In this document: piece by piece, positions 41,904 through 52,072 of the stretch
Layout of the letters: the number at the start of each line of letters is the position of its first letter
Position numbering within the stretch: the first letter of the stretch is position 1
NCBI GenBank assembly: GCA_025093555.1
Contig: JAIWNF010000069.1
Location: forward strand, 140,371 to 204,370
Source of the DNA: Circinella umbellata
Lineage: Eukaryota; Mucoromycota; Mucoromycetes; Mucorales; Lichtheimiaceae
Direction: 5' to 3'
Length of the DNA: 64,000 nucleotides
Notes under the pieces: model-generated
What the model was told of the DNA's origin: nothing
The model's input: only the letters and a program-made list of their open reading frames with translations
Databases searched by the model: none
Position numbers and translations under genes: made by a program

Positions 41904-42450
41904 TAACAGATAGTAAAAGGCACTATCCCAACAGATTATCAAGCTTGATTCTGAAATGCTCCGTGGTGTTACGTTGCTATGATATACGGCAAAAGTTCAC
42001 GATACTTAGTAAAAACAGAAAATCAGGAATAGTTCGAATTTACGACAAAGAAGAAATATAGAGAGAGAAGAAACAATTCGCAATGAATGCTGAGGGACTG
42101 GGCGGCACGCAGCTATCACCAGTTTTCCACACTCATCACTTGGACATGAAGAAGGACGCACCCGCGACAGAGGTCCTGAGTTGAGAGAAAAATTAGAGGA
42201 AAAAAAAAAGAAGATCAAGAGATTTTCTCTACAACAGATAGTAAAAGGCACTATCCCAATAGATTATCAAGCTTGATTCTGAAATGCTCAATAGTTCGAA
42301 TTTACGACAAAGAAGAAATATAGAAAGAGAAGAAACACTTCGCAATGAATGCTGAGGGACTGGGCGGCACGCAGCTATCACCAGTTTTCCACACTCATCA
42401 CTTGGACATGAAGAAGGACGCACCCGCAACAGAGATCCTGAGTTGAAATA
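41904..42450. repeat. Local tandem duplication
   Basis: The segment at about 41904..42185 recurs directly at about 42232..42450. Both copies share a relatively GC-rich block (CTGGGCGGCACGCAGC and CACTTGGACATGAAGAAGG). The second copy lacks about 66 nt that the first has near 41963-42028. Otherwise the copies differ at only a few positions, so the duplication is fairly recent. The block is unlike its AT-rich surroundings and may derive from the interior of a retroelement, but no protein family was recognised. Confidence 0.8.
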
Positions 42451-42636
42451 AAAATTAGATCAAAAGATTTCACTACTTAGCCTTTGTTGTATTTTTTGAA
42501 GCAAGAAGTTCCCACAATCAATCGAGATAAATTGGAGTCATGGAAACCTTCGAAGCATGGGCGAAATAATATAAACGTGGGGAAGATGTAAACCTAAAAA
42601 TAATCAAGTCACCTCTTTAATGCGCGACAGCCTTTT

Positions 42637-42875
42637 TGTAACATCCAACCAATAAGAAATCACTATTCCTAATTAATATCAAATCTACTTTATAACAAGA
42701 GATTCTTATACATTACCATAATACAAGATAACCTTATAAATTACCAAGTTATCAAATATAGTTGCCAAGAATTATAATTGTTAGAAATATATAAATACCA
42801 TTAGTTTTTGTTTGAAATAAAGATTTAATCTATTATCTTTGATTCCGTATTATTACTCTATTTTATATCCCGACA
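42637..42875. mobile_element. Solo LTR with 5-bp target-site duplication
   Basis: A 239-bp unit begins TGTAACATCC and ends ATCCCGACA, the TG...CA form of LTRs. CTTTT flanks it on both sides (42632-42636 and 42876-42880), a 5-bp target duplication. Inside, TATATAAATACC (about 42788) can serve as a promoter and AATAAAG (about 42818) as a polyadenylation signal, in LTR order for the plus strand. No internal retrotransposon region adjoins it, so it looks like an LTR-LTR recombination product. Confidence 0.8.
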
Positions 42876-44049
42876 CTTTTTCTTATGACCTAAAACAGAA
42901 AAAGGGCGTTAACACGTTTTCTTTGTAATTTTTCTATATTATACAACTCACCTATATAGACTTATTGATCTCAACAACAGGAACAACAACAATGGACTTA
43001 TAATAATGAAGACAGCGCCAATTACAACTATATTCTTTTTTATTTATAATTAAATTAAAAATAAACTAAACACCACCTTGATTTGGAATATGTGAACATG
43101 TCACCTTTTGCTATGATGATACGACTGTTGCTAATAAAATTAACGTTTAAAGAAAGCACAACTATGATTTAGAGTATAACGCTGCCAACATAGTATCTAG
43201 TATAGTAGTGAAGAATTTAGACAGCGAACTACAGTTTTGAAAAGAATACAACAAACATCAACACCTCAAGATTACCAAATATAAATTATTTCAAAATACA
43301 TTTAATAAAGTTATATTGTCTGTTTTAGATAATAAAAGTGATAAAAACTTTGGTTATCATCATCTAAATTATGTATATTCTGACAAAAGAACGAGAGTAA
43401 CGATTAAAAGGATAAAATGTAAGCTTGTTTTTATACCTAACTCTATATAAATGAAAAAAAAATGGATGCGTTTTTGTGGGTTGAATTGGTCTTAGTACCT
43501 CAGCGATATAATACAATTGTGATGCTAATGCCGAACATATGTCTGGTGAAAGGGTATTGATAAATAGAGTAAGAAAATGGGAAAAAGAGATGACGTTTAC
43601 GATATAACAGCACGATTTTTTTTGACATTGAAATACCATTAAGCGGCTCAAGAACGGTGGATTAAATCTTTTCATTGTTATAAATGTTTCATAAGAAAAT
43701 ATATGAAGTGATCCATTTTTCATATGTTTTCTTTTGATTGATTTCTCACCATATTAATAGGTTATATTAATCAAGTAGAAGTCCATGAAGTAAGAAAAAA
43801 ATCTACTACATTATGATCGAAGAATGTCCTCCTGGTCACCATGAAAAGGTCAAAGAATTCAGAATATTTGAAGTTATAGCGAAGAGATCTACACAAAAGG
43901 GGTTTTCAATCTATTTAATAACGCTCAAGATGACGATAATGATAAAGAAGATCAAGAAGATTTTACAAACTATGGTTACGCTAAATCGTGATTCGCATTG
44001 ATTCACATATACGTTAGATCATTCGCACTCTATAAATTCTGTGTTGTCG
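42876..44049. other. Unassigned DNA between solo LTR and decayed gene copy
   Basis: A minus-strand frame of 119 codons (43364..43723) is Phe/Ser/Tyr-rich and has no recognised relatives. A short plus frame (43813..44001) is Lys/Ile-rich. The right part probably merges into the decayed family copy that is detectable from about 44050. Confidence 0.3.
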
Positions 44050-45062
44050 AGCCCATCTTTGATGTTCCTACAGTTGACGATAATCTTGTATGGACATTAT
44101 AATCATCATCCAATCAAGTGTTAAATAAAGCGCCATTATTGAGGTTAGAAAATAGCGTTGGTTTTCTTATTTATTCAAATCCCTAACTTAAGTAGTTGTT
44201 TATCTATAGATATCAAATAAATAACTTGATTCGTATAGTATTGTAGAGAAAATACTAGAGGTAGGTATATATATATTTACATATTACTAATCATTTAAGA
44301 GCTATAAAAACATTAAGAAAAATAATATTTCGTGACAATTATTTCTGATATTGATTTTATAAAATAGCACAAGTCTAATAATTAAACAACAAAAAGACAC
44401 ATCATTCTTTTTTCCGTCAAACCACTAATTCATCCAATACATCTAATGGAAGCGTAACTAATAGGAGAAGTATGAAGATAATGGTCATTTCCGCTATTGC
44501 AACTAACAAGTATCTTTTGTTTTCTAGACATTACTGACTGGATCCCAAAAGGCTTTATTTCAATCAAAATAGGATCCCTTGGTACAAGAAGATACGTGGG
44601 AAATTGAAGAGGGAGTGTATGTAGAGAAAATAAATGCACGAGTATGGGTGAACAGCTTCTTACGCACATCAAAAAAAAATTGTGGTGAAATTACAGTATT
44701 TCTCCGTAAAACTCGGTTCACACCAGGATCTACGGAGGAATACGGACCAAAACCATTAAAAACCACGAAATTTGAGGTAGATCCTGGTAAATCTCGGTGG
44801 TTTGTAGATCTCCGTTATATGTGGTTTTTCTCGGTGGCAAAAACCGAGAAACACGGAAGAAAACCTAGAAACACAGAAGAAAACCGAGATGACAATTAGA
44901 CAGGGGCAAACAGAAACTAACACTATAATTATTAGATATAATCCTGATGTAAATAAAATACAAGAGAAAACAACAGTCCTTTTGTTTACTTCATTAAAAA
45001 AATTTGTTTCTTCTTAAGCAACACTTTCTTTTCAGTATTCCTTAACAACACTTTCATTTTAC

Positions 45063-45224
45063 TTTGTTTAAATTCTTTGTATTCTTAGCAACACTTATTG
45101 TTCATTTTCATTTTACTTTGTTTAAATTCTTTGTATTCTTAGCAACACTTATTGTTCATTTTCATTTTACTTTGTTTAAATTCTTTGTATTCTTAGCAAC
45201 ACAACTTGTATTCATTTTCATTTT
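45063..45224 (+). repeat. Three tandem copies of a 54-bp unit
   Basis: Units start at 45063, 45117 and 45171, each beginning TTTGTTTAAATTCTTTGTAT; the third diverges near its end, and a partial unit precedes the first. The array ends about 10 bp before the ATG of the element's gene, so it lies in its promoter or 5' leader. The period is a multiple of three and the frame stays open through it, but the resulting Phe-rich repeat does not look coding. Confidence 0.9.
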
Positions 45225-45235
45225 AATTTATAGTC

Positions 45236-46275
45236 ATGCCACCAAGATCTTCTACAACCAAAAACACGGCTACCCAAGATCTACAAGAATTAAAACGACA
45301 AATAATCGACCTTGCTGCCAATCAAACTCAATTGTTCGAAACACAAAGGGAATTGAGTAATTTGATCAAGAAGAATAATGAAGAAATGAAGAACAATATT
45401 GACGTTGTATTAAATGCTATTAGGGACTTAAAAGATGAAACAAATTTGATTGCTGTAGGATCATCCACTGAAACAAGATCAAACTCATCCATGATGTCAG
45501 GCCTAGTATATCCAGCAACCCTCACAAGACAAGGTTCTATGGTGTCTTCGTACGCCAGTACAAGTACTGATAGACAAGATTTTATTCTCAATGTGATTCC
45601 TGCGCCAAGGAAACATAAAGTTTCAAAGGGAAAGCGTATCTCTGTCCGAATCAGATCGACAAAAGAACATATAATCGATCTTGTAATCAAACGAGGAAAT
45701 TACCAAAGCATTGATAATGATAAAGCAGATGCTATATACAACACCATGAAAGTGGAGCGAAGAGTAGCGTTAGATAACTTGGCCCGTGATACCTTAATCC
45801 GTAAACAAACCCAAGACCCTTTCTTCGATATAACAACAAATATGACATGGACAAGCATCCATGAAACGGATAGAAAAGTTGCCATCGAGGCGTTTACAGA
45901 AGCAGTCTGGAACCGTATGCCCATCGATTTAAAGCTTTGTGAAGAACATTGGGCGGCTGAACATATGTTGGCGGAAGGTTGGAATAACCGTGATAGTCAT
46001 TTCAAGGAAGCATTTGAACAATTAGAAGTAGAAGAAGTAGCAAGAGCAAGATCATCAGGAGGAGTAACAACAACAACAACATCAGCAACAGTAGCAGTAG
46101 CAACAACAGCAGAAGCAGATAACTTACAGCGTATTGAAGAACAAGTTACAAGGTATATATAAATATATACATTTCATTTTTATTTTACATAGATGTATTC
46201 ATAGATACTGATAACTTTCATAGTATATTACAAGTAGAACGTGACAATGATGATGGTAGTTTAACAGGTCATTAA
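45236..46275 (+). CDS. Unrecognised coiled-coil protein encoded inside the TIR element
   Basis: Two exons (45236..46152, 46224..46275) give 322 residues; the short second exon is supported by GTATAT and CATAG borders and ends SLTGH. Residues about 14-68 form a predicted coiled coil (LQELKRQIIDLAANQTQLF, then ELSNLIKKNNEEMKNNIDVV). A Ser/Thr-rich linker follows. A basic block (APRKHKVSKGKRISVRIRST) precedes a helical C-terminal part with WTSIHETDRKVAIEAF and LKLCEEHWAAEHMLAEGW. The tail is low complexity (Thr/Ala). I do not recognise the family. Position inside repeat-rich TIR ends, an oligomerisation helix and a basic patch would suit a DNA-binding accessory factor, comparable in role to TnpA of En/Spm. 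That is inference. The frame is intact. Confidence 0.65.
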
Positions 46276-47404
46276 AGGTAACAAATCATTTGTCATAAAT
46301 GTCATTGAGGAGTAAACGATCGAAATCAGAACTCTAACTCCCATTTTTTCCCTATAACAAAAAACTACAGATCACAAGCTAAACCATTTTTTATATATTA
46401 TCATTATTAAGTTGTTTACATCAGATTATTATCCATTAAGTTTATATCGAATTATAATTACTCAAGTCTACATCGTGTTATTATTATTCCTCAACTTTAT
46501 ATCCATTTATTCATCAAGTTTACATCATCTTGCTATTATTATTTCTCAAGCTTATATATCATATTATTCAATTTTTTTATATCGTCTTATTATTATTATT
46601 CAATTTTATATTGTAGTATCATTCATTTTTATATTCAATTCTATATCGTATCATTATTCGAGTTTACATCTTAACCATCATTAAGTTTAAAATATCGTGT
46701 ATTTCTATAAATAAAGTACTGTATGTCATCATTTATCTATCTATCGCTTATGTATTCGATGATCTTGAATTCTAAAAAAATAGTTGAATGGGAAATTGGA
46801 GTCTCTGTAATGATTATGGCTGTTATTTTAACTCTGGTGGTTCTCGGTTTTCTTCCGTACTCTAACGTACTTCTCCGTAAATCTACGTAAATCTCCGTAT
46901 CGTGCCGTGCAGGTAAATGGTCATATCTACCGTCAATCCACTGAACGGGGATTTACCTGCAATCCACCGAGATCCACAACACATTTTTTTTGATGTGACG
47001 AACAGTAAGTACTTATTTTATTCTGTTTGGTATAAAGATGAATCATATCACAAAATTATCACGTATGTAAACTGACATTCAATATACTCTACTAGTGTAG
47101 TCCACTCATTTATCATGAATGTTGCTGATTCATGCTGGAAAAAAGCCTTTACACCATCACAGTTGGAGAAAATCCAATAACAGTTTCTAAAACCTTTACC
47201 AGCTTTACAACAAGAACCAAAAAAGTCTTGCATTCTTTTTCACGTTTTTTGTTTACTCATGCTTAGATTTATCAGCTTATACTTTTTTGATTATACATAT
47301 ATATATTTGAAATCAGGTAAGCACTGATAAATAAATCATTATTATGGGATTGGACCACTATAGGCTCTGGTTTTTTGAGCCAAGTTTTTAAAATTACTAA
47401 GAGT

Positions 47405-47775
47405 AGTGTTAAAAAAACTGTAACTTTGAATTGTTTTCGGGCTGTAACTTCCAATTGCTAGTTTTACAGCCCCTCCTCTGCAGCGGTTGACTTTGACTTT
47501 AGGCTATAACTTTTCGCTTCGTAAAAAATAAGAATAAAAAATACAAACTTGTACTTCATACATTTAAAATGAATCCATCAATCTCAAACAGCGTTAATCT
47601 CATAAAAGCATGTACTCTGTAGCAGTAATGTTACAAGCAGCGTTTGATTCTAATTTTAGATGAGAGAAAGTGTGGGCTGTCTGATGTCAAGGCTTCAATT
47701 TTACAGCCCAAGTTACACCCACCGCTGCACCACTTTGCTGTAAATATCGGGCTGTGAAGTTATAACCCTGGGTGG
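47405..47775. repeat. Possible decayed MITE with GGGCTGTAA inverted motifs
   Basis: GGGCTGTAA or its complement recurs near 47440, 47465, 47700 and 47750. GCAGCGGT occurs near 47480, and its complement (ACCGCTGC) near 47719-47726. The arrangement is roughly mirror-symmetric about the centre, as in a small foldback element, but the outer ends are too diverged to define. The flanks (47221..47404 and 47776..48213) show nothing recognisable. Confidence 0.4.
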
Positions 47776-48213
47776 TTCACACATGCTCATTTAATTATTT
47801 CACATCTATTAATGATTTTAAATGATTTTTCGTACCTTGTCTTACCTGGGATTGTGAGAGTGTAATATCTAAAGCTCAATATACATAATATACAAATATT
47901 ACTGTCATGAACAATATCATATGACTGGTTGGCTTTTACTCTATAAAAGAACGTAGCGACCATTCACAACACCTTTAATTATATTAACGGCGGTACTGTT
48001 GTGGAATTGATAGCTTCTAATTAACCAGGGCAAGTACTATAAAATCTAATTTTGTGGACTACAATAAACTTCGCTGCTGCAGTATTCTTAGCGGCAAAAA
48101 TAGCCTGGCAACTGTAGTAAGCTGAGTCATGGGTGCTGTGTTGCTAAATTTCTTAGAGAGATGTATAGAAGTAACAGGTGATAATTACCTTTGTACTGTT
48201 ATGTGAATATATA

Positions 48214-49025
48214 CAGAGGATCCCCATGAAAATAAAGGGGTGTGAAATTAACGGATACTATGAAATTTTTCTCCAAGAATGTGTATATATTGAATACTTC
48301 AGCTCACTACGTACTGTATATCTTTTATTGTATCAAAATACGTATTAATTAATAAATTATTTTTATACGACTGTTCTTAATACATTTCTGCAGCTATTTC
48401 TTTTTTTTATTTGAGCACGTCTATAACACTTTTTTTTTTCTTTTGAAAACAGCTATATATAGTGCAGAGATAATTTAGTTTTTATATTATTACATTTTTT
48501 CATCTTTTTCTTTTCATCTTTTTATATTTTTGCTTTATATACACCAAAACAAAATAACAGTAACCGAATCTAACGTTGGCTTGACAGCTGAACAGTATAG
48601 TATTCTGGCTGAGAAAAAAAAACTTAACCCACGAACCATGACAAACCGATCGTTAGCATGATGGACTAAAAATGAATTCAAGTTGTTTAAGGCACCTGAT
48701 ATTAATACTATATGCAAAGACTTGAAACGAGAAAAACAAGAAGAGAATAAACATTCAATAAACTCTTAAGAAAAAACATGCAAATGGGGTAATAAAAAAA
48801 AGTAACCCATCCTGTATACTAATTTAATTACAATCCTTATATTTATCACATAATTGTTTTTTTGATTTTACATATCCGTTAAGGATTCAATGGTGCTAAG
48901 TGCTGTGAAAGTGAAATTAAGAGGGATGTGAAAATTTTCTTATGTTATTTTTACCATTCCTTCATTTTTTGTGAAGTTATTGAGATGTGAAAATTAACGG
49001 ATATGAAATTAACGGGGATCCTCTG
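48214..49025 (+). mobile_element. pogo-like TIR element, 812 bp, internally deleted
   Basis: The left end is CAGAGGATCCCC and the right end is its exact complement, GGGGATCCTCTG. TA dinucleotides flank both (48212-48213, 49026-49027). Inside each end, AATTAACGGATA-type sequences recur in inverted orientation. A remnant of a pogo-type transposase N-terminus lies within (48554..48768). TA target, CAG termini and that remnant agree on the pogo branch of Tc1/mariner. The catalytic DDE part is missing. Confidence 0.85.
48554..48768 (+). pseudogene. Remnant of a pogo/Tigger transposase N-terminal helix-turn-helix
   Basis: The plus frame reads LTAEQYSILAEKKKLNPRTM, then a TGA, then WTKNEFKLFKAPDINTICKD and LKREKQEEN. 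The order of a short helix, a 'W..EF' segment and an 'aP...TI..ilk' recognition helix is typical of the first DNA-binding domain of pogo-like transposases and CENP-B relatives. The frame carries one nonsense codon (about 48659) and ends at a TAA, with no DDE domain downstream. Confidence 0.6.
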
Positions 49026-49258
49026 TATATATATATATATATATATAGCCTTATTACAGATATGGAAAGGTATGAATGTCGTTTGGTTTGAGAATCTTTG
49101 AGAAGATAATAAATGTGTGGATGTAGAAAAAAAATAATTGCGATGATGAATGTAGGTATTGTACAAATATTTTTGAGAAAGAGGTAGGACGAAGAACTTA
49201 TGAGTTGAGGTATATGAAGAAGTGAAAAAAAATAGAATGAAAACAATGGATTTGCTAT

Positions 49259-51640
49259 CTAGCAGTCCAACTTTCTTTTCTTTGTTATTTTGGTATTTAG
49301 GGCAGAGGGTATAGTAATTGTTTTCTTTCTTTTAACAAATGGTAAGTACCCAATTCGGTTTTGTTCGATATCGCTGTCCTCATCGTCATCAACAGCTGCT
49401 GTAACAACATTAATAGTGTTCTTAACTATCATCTAATTATATATAAAAACAGAGTGATTATTTGATAAGATAAAGTTTGCATATTATATTTATTCTTTTT
49501 TCCAACCCTTTCTGATTTAACAATGTACCTTTAAAATTATCACCTGTTCTAAGAATGGTATATATGTTTTATACAACTGTTCTCCCAAAGTAGCTCCAAT
49601 CTTTTGCTCTACCAGAGGCATGATTCTGCATATATACCCAGCTGGCATATCGAGCACCATGCTATCCATTCTGAGATCTGATGAAAAAAACAACAACCAT
49701 ATTTCATAATATGCCACGCTGTCAGATTTGTGATATAATTAACATCCCAATATATAAAAAAGCCACTACTTACGTGTGTTAATTATTCCCACTACTTGAA
49801 GCTTGCGAATATTTTTTTCCTCATTATCGAGGTCGGCAGCGAGGCGTAAAGCCATATCTTTTAACGTTTTAGGCAACTTAATAAATTTTTCGGTAACTTC
49901 TTTCGATCTGACACCTGCTTCATTTGCACCTCCATTCTCACTTGCCCCATACTCCAGTCGTTCTTTCTTCAGGATCATACCAGGCTTATATCCTTGGACC
50001 TTAGGCTTAATGCGTCCATCATCACCCACATGATTTTCGTTATATCTGGCAGAGCCAGCAAAGGATTGCTGGTCACTTCTATAAATATTTTAAGCGTGCA
50101 TTTAGTTTAATTATTGAATTAGTATCAACTTTCCCATTAATAAAATTTAAATTGTACTTTAAATTTACCTTAGGGCGGTTGTAAAACAGAACCCGCAATT
50201 CATCTCCAGCAGCGGTTGTAAACGGGGATCTGCTTGAAAAAAATCGACAATCGTTTGTAAATTGCATACACCCACTCAGGGGATGTAAAAAAAAATCCCC
50301 CTTCTTTTACTTAATTTTTTTTAGCTCCTCCAAATAGCTAAAACGAGTTTATTTTAATTCTAAAATAGAAACGATTATACCTCCACTGCTGGGGTTGCCC
50401 TTTAACGCGTCAACATATAGGTTTTGAAAGCACATGTCTATTGCTCTCCAAATCAACATGATAAAATCCCGTTCACCTCCCGCAACAGCTGTCCGATATA
50501 TGTTGCCCCACCGGTAAGAAGAAACAATATCTAAAATCATTCGCTTCGAAAAATCGAGATCAAATTGTTTAACCGGGTGAAATCTTGCTTCTTCAGCTAC
50601 CTCCCAAATGTCATCTATATCTGTCTATATATTAATTAATATTGGTTGTTAGTAACTTCTTTCGGTCTATCATTGTTTTACGTAATTGATAAAAAGGATG
50701 CCCTACTGAATTCTTTAATTTTTTGAAAAATTCCGTTGTTTCTTGTTGTAAAGCTGGTAAAGGTTTTAGAAACTGTTATTGGATTTTCTCCAACTGTGAT
50801 GGTGTAAAGGCTTTTTTCCAGCATGAATCAGCAACATTCATGATAAATGAGTGGACTACACTAGTAGAGTATATTGAATGTCAGTTTACATACGTAATAA
50901 TTTTGTGATATGATTCATCTTCATACCAAACAGAATAAAATAAGTACTTACTGTTCGTAAGACGCTGTTCACCCATACTCGTGCATTTATTTTCTCTACA
51001 TACACTCCCTCTTCAATTTCGCACGTATCTTCTTGTACCAAGGGATCCTATTTTGATTGAAATGAAGCCTTTTGGGATTCAGTCAGTAATGTCTAGAAAA
51101 CAAAAGATACTTGTTAGTTGCAATAGCGGAAATGACCATTATCTTCATACTTCTCCTATTAGTTACGCTTCCATTAGATGTATTAGATGAACTAGTGCGT
51201 TGACGGGAAGAAGAACGCTTTTTTTCATTATTCGACGCCGTGTGATCATCCGACTTGAGCTATTAAAAAAACATCATAGGAATTTTTTGTCACGAAATAT
51301 CATTTTTCTGTATCTTCTTATATTTTTTAACCAGGTAGTTATACCTAAATATTTAAACCTACCTCCAGTATTTCCTCCATAATATTATACCAATCAGGTT
51401 AGTCGTTTGATATCTATAGATAATATAACCACAAGTTAGATATTTTAATAAACCGAAAAAAACAGACATTATTTCTAACCTCAACACGACGATCTAAAGC
51501 TGCTCTATTAAAGTGAGCATTCCAGGTTTCCATGACATGCTTAAAATCGCTGTTATTAATAATGTAACTTTTGTTACTAAGGTAAAATTTTTTAGAAGAT
51601 GGCGTCCCATCCTCTTCATCAAAATATTTATGAAGAACTA
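49259..51640 (-). pseudogene. Paralog of the Mucoromycota-type hypothetical family, probably inactive
   Basis: Minus-strand exons with good splice borders read, in order: VLHKYFDEEDGTPSSKKFYL with ETWNAHFNRAALDRRVE; a short piece WYNIMEEILE; a Ser-rich piece; EIEEGVYVEKINARVW; VVHSFIMNVADSCWKKAF with PLPALQQETTEFFKKLK; DIDDIWEVAEEARFHPVKQF with MLIWRAIDMCFQNL; RSPFTTAAGDELRVLFYNR; MILKKERLEYGASENGG with LPKTLKDMALRLAADL; DSMVLDMPAGYICRIMPL; and a last exon ending KKRKLDC at 49259. Alignment with the intact gene at 56863..58871 is colinear. A TAA at 50776..50778 breaks the frame at an ungapped aligned position. The Asp that precedes the core Glu motif in the intact gene is Gly here (YKPGMIL). 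The 5' end is uncertain. Confidence 0.7.
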
Positions 51641-52072
51641 GAAAAGAAATTGGTTATATAGTTAGTTGTCTTATTATTGATTCTATTCATTAGCTAGTAT
51701 TACCTTCCAAAATTGGGGATGGCTTGTCATAGTACGCTTAGATATGATGGCGTGCTGCGGATAACAACTTTACAGTCAATCCCGTATTTCGCAACCCTGA
51801 GATTTCCAGAAGTGAGACTTTTTGACTGATATACCACTGATAAAAATACTATATATCCATTGTTTTTAAATGTGGTATAGATATAATCACCTAATTTATA
51901 TATGGATGAAAGCCTAAAATTAAACAGAGCATATTATGCCACTTTTTAATATTGAATATAGAAGTAGACATTAATAGTGTTAGTTGATTTACATATATCT
52001 TTCTATAGTTATTGTTGTATTCATAGGAAAAATTATAAATTACCATCGGCCACAAGAAGACAGTAATTGGAA
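51641..52072. other. Unassigned AT-rich DNA
   Basis: This lies between the decayed family paralog and the hAT-type element. It could contain upstream exons of the paralog, but none is convincing. Confidence 0.3.

Larger units (their letters stand above)
44665..46997 (+). mobile_element. 2.33-kb TIR element with 3-bp target duplication and its own gene
   Basis: The left end begins CACATCAAAAAAAA and continues to a TTGTGG; the right end, reversed, begins CACATCAAAAAAAA and also continues to TTGTGG. The flanking ACG is doubled (44662-44664 and 46998-47000). The same site in the inverted paralog (CGT at 50956-50958, minus-strand ACG) is single and uninterrupted, which proves insertion. Subterminal regions (about 44690-44890 and 46850-46980) are dense in short direct and inverted repeats based on TCTCCGTAAA, CGGAAG and ACCGAGA. 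CAC termini, a 3-bp duplication and repeat-rich ends fit the CACTA/EnSpm group. That classification is inference, because no transposase is present. The cargo gene is at 45236..46275. Confidence 0.88.
44050..47220 (+). pseudogene. Decayed copy of the hypothetical gene family, split by a TIR element
   Basis: The sequences 44050..44664 and 46998..47220 are colinear with the minus-strand paralog at 51560..50740. The part 44438..44664 plus 46998..47220 is about 98-99% identical to that paralog by my reading; left of about 44430 the match drops sharply. It encodes the exon pieces DTWEIEEGVYVEKINARVW and VVHSFIMNVADSCWKKAF, and has the same in-frame TAA (47178..47180) as the paralog. Right of about 47220 similarity ends abruptly. 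The 2.33-kb element at 44665..46997 interrupts it. It cannot make a full protein. Confidence 0.75.

Noticed and set aside
42000..42430. Minus-strand frames within the duplicated block, including a Ser/Pro/Cys-rich repeat protein
   Set aside because: The repeated peptide simply follows the DNA duplication; no family or gene structure supports it.
45064..45235. Phe-rich repeat peptide in the 54-bp array
   Set aside because: The frame is open only because 54 is a multiple of three; position and composition fit a 5' leader.
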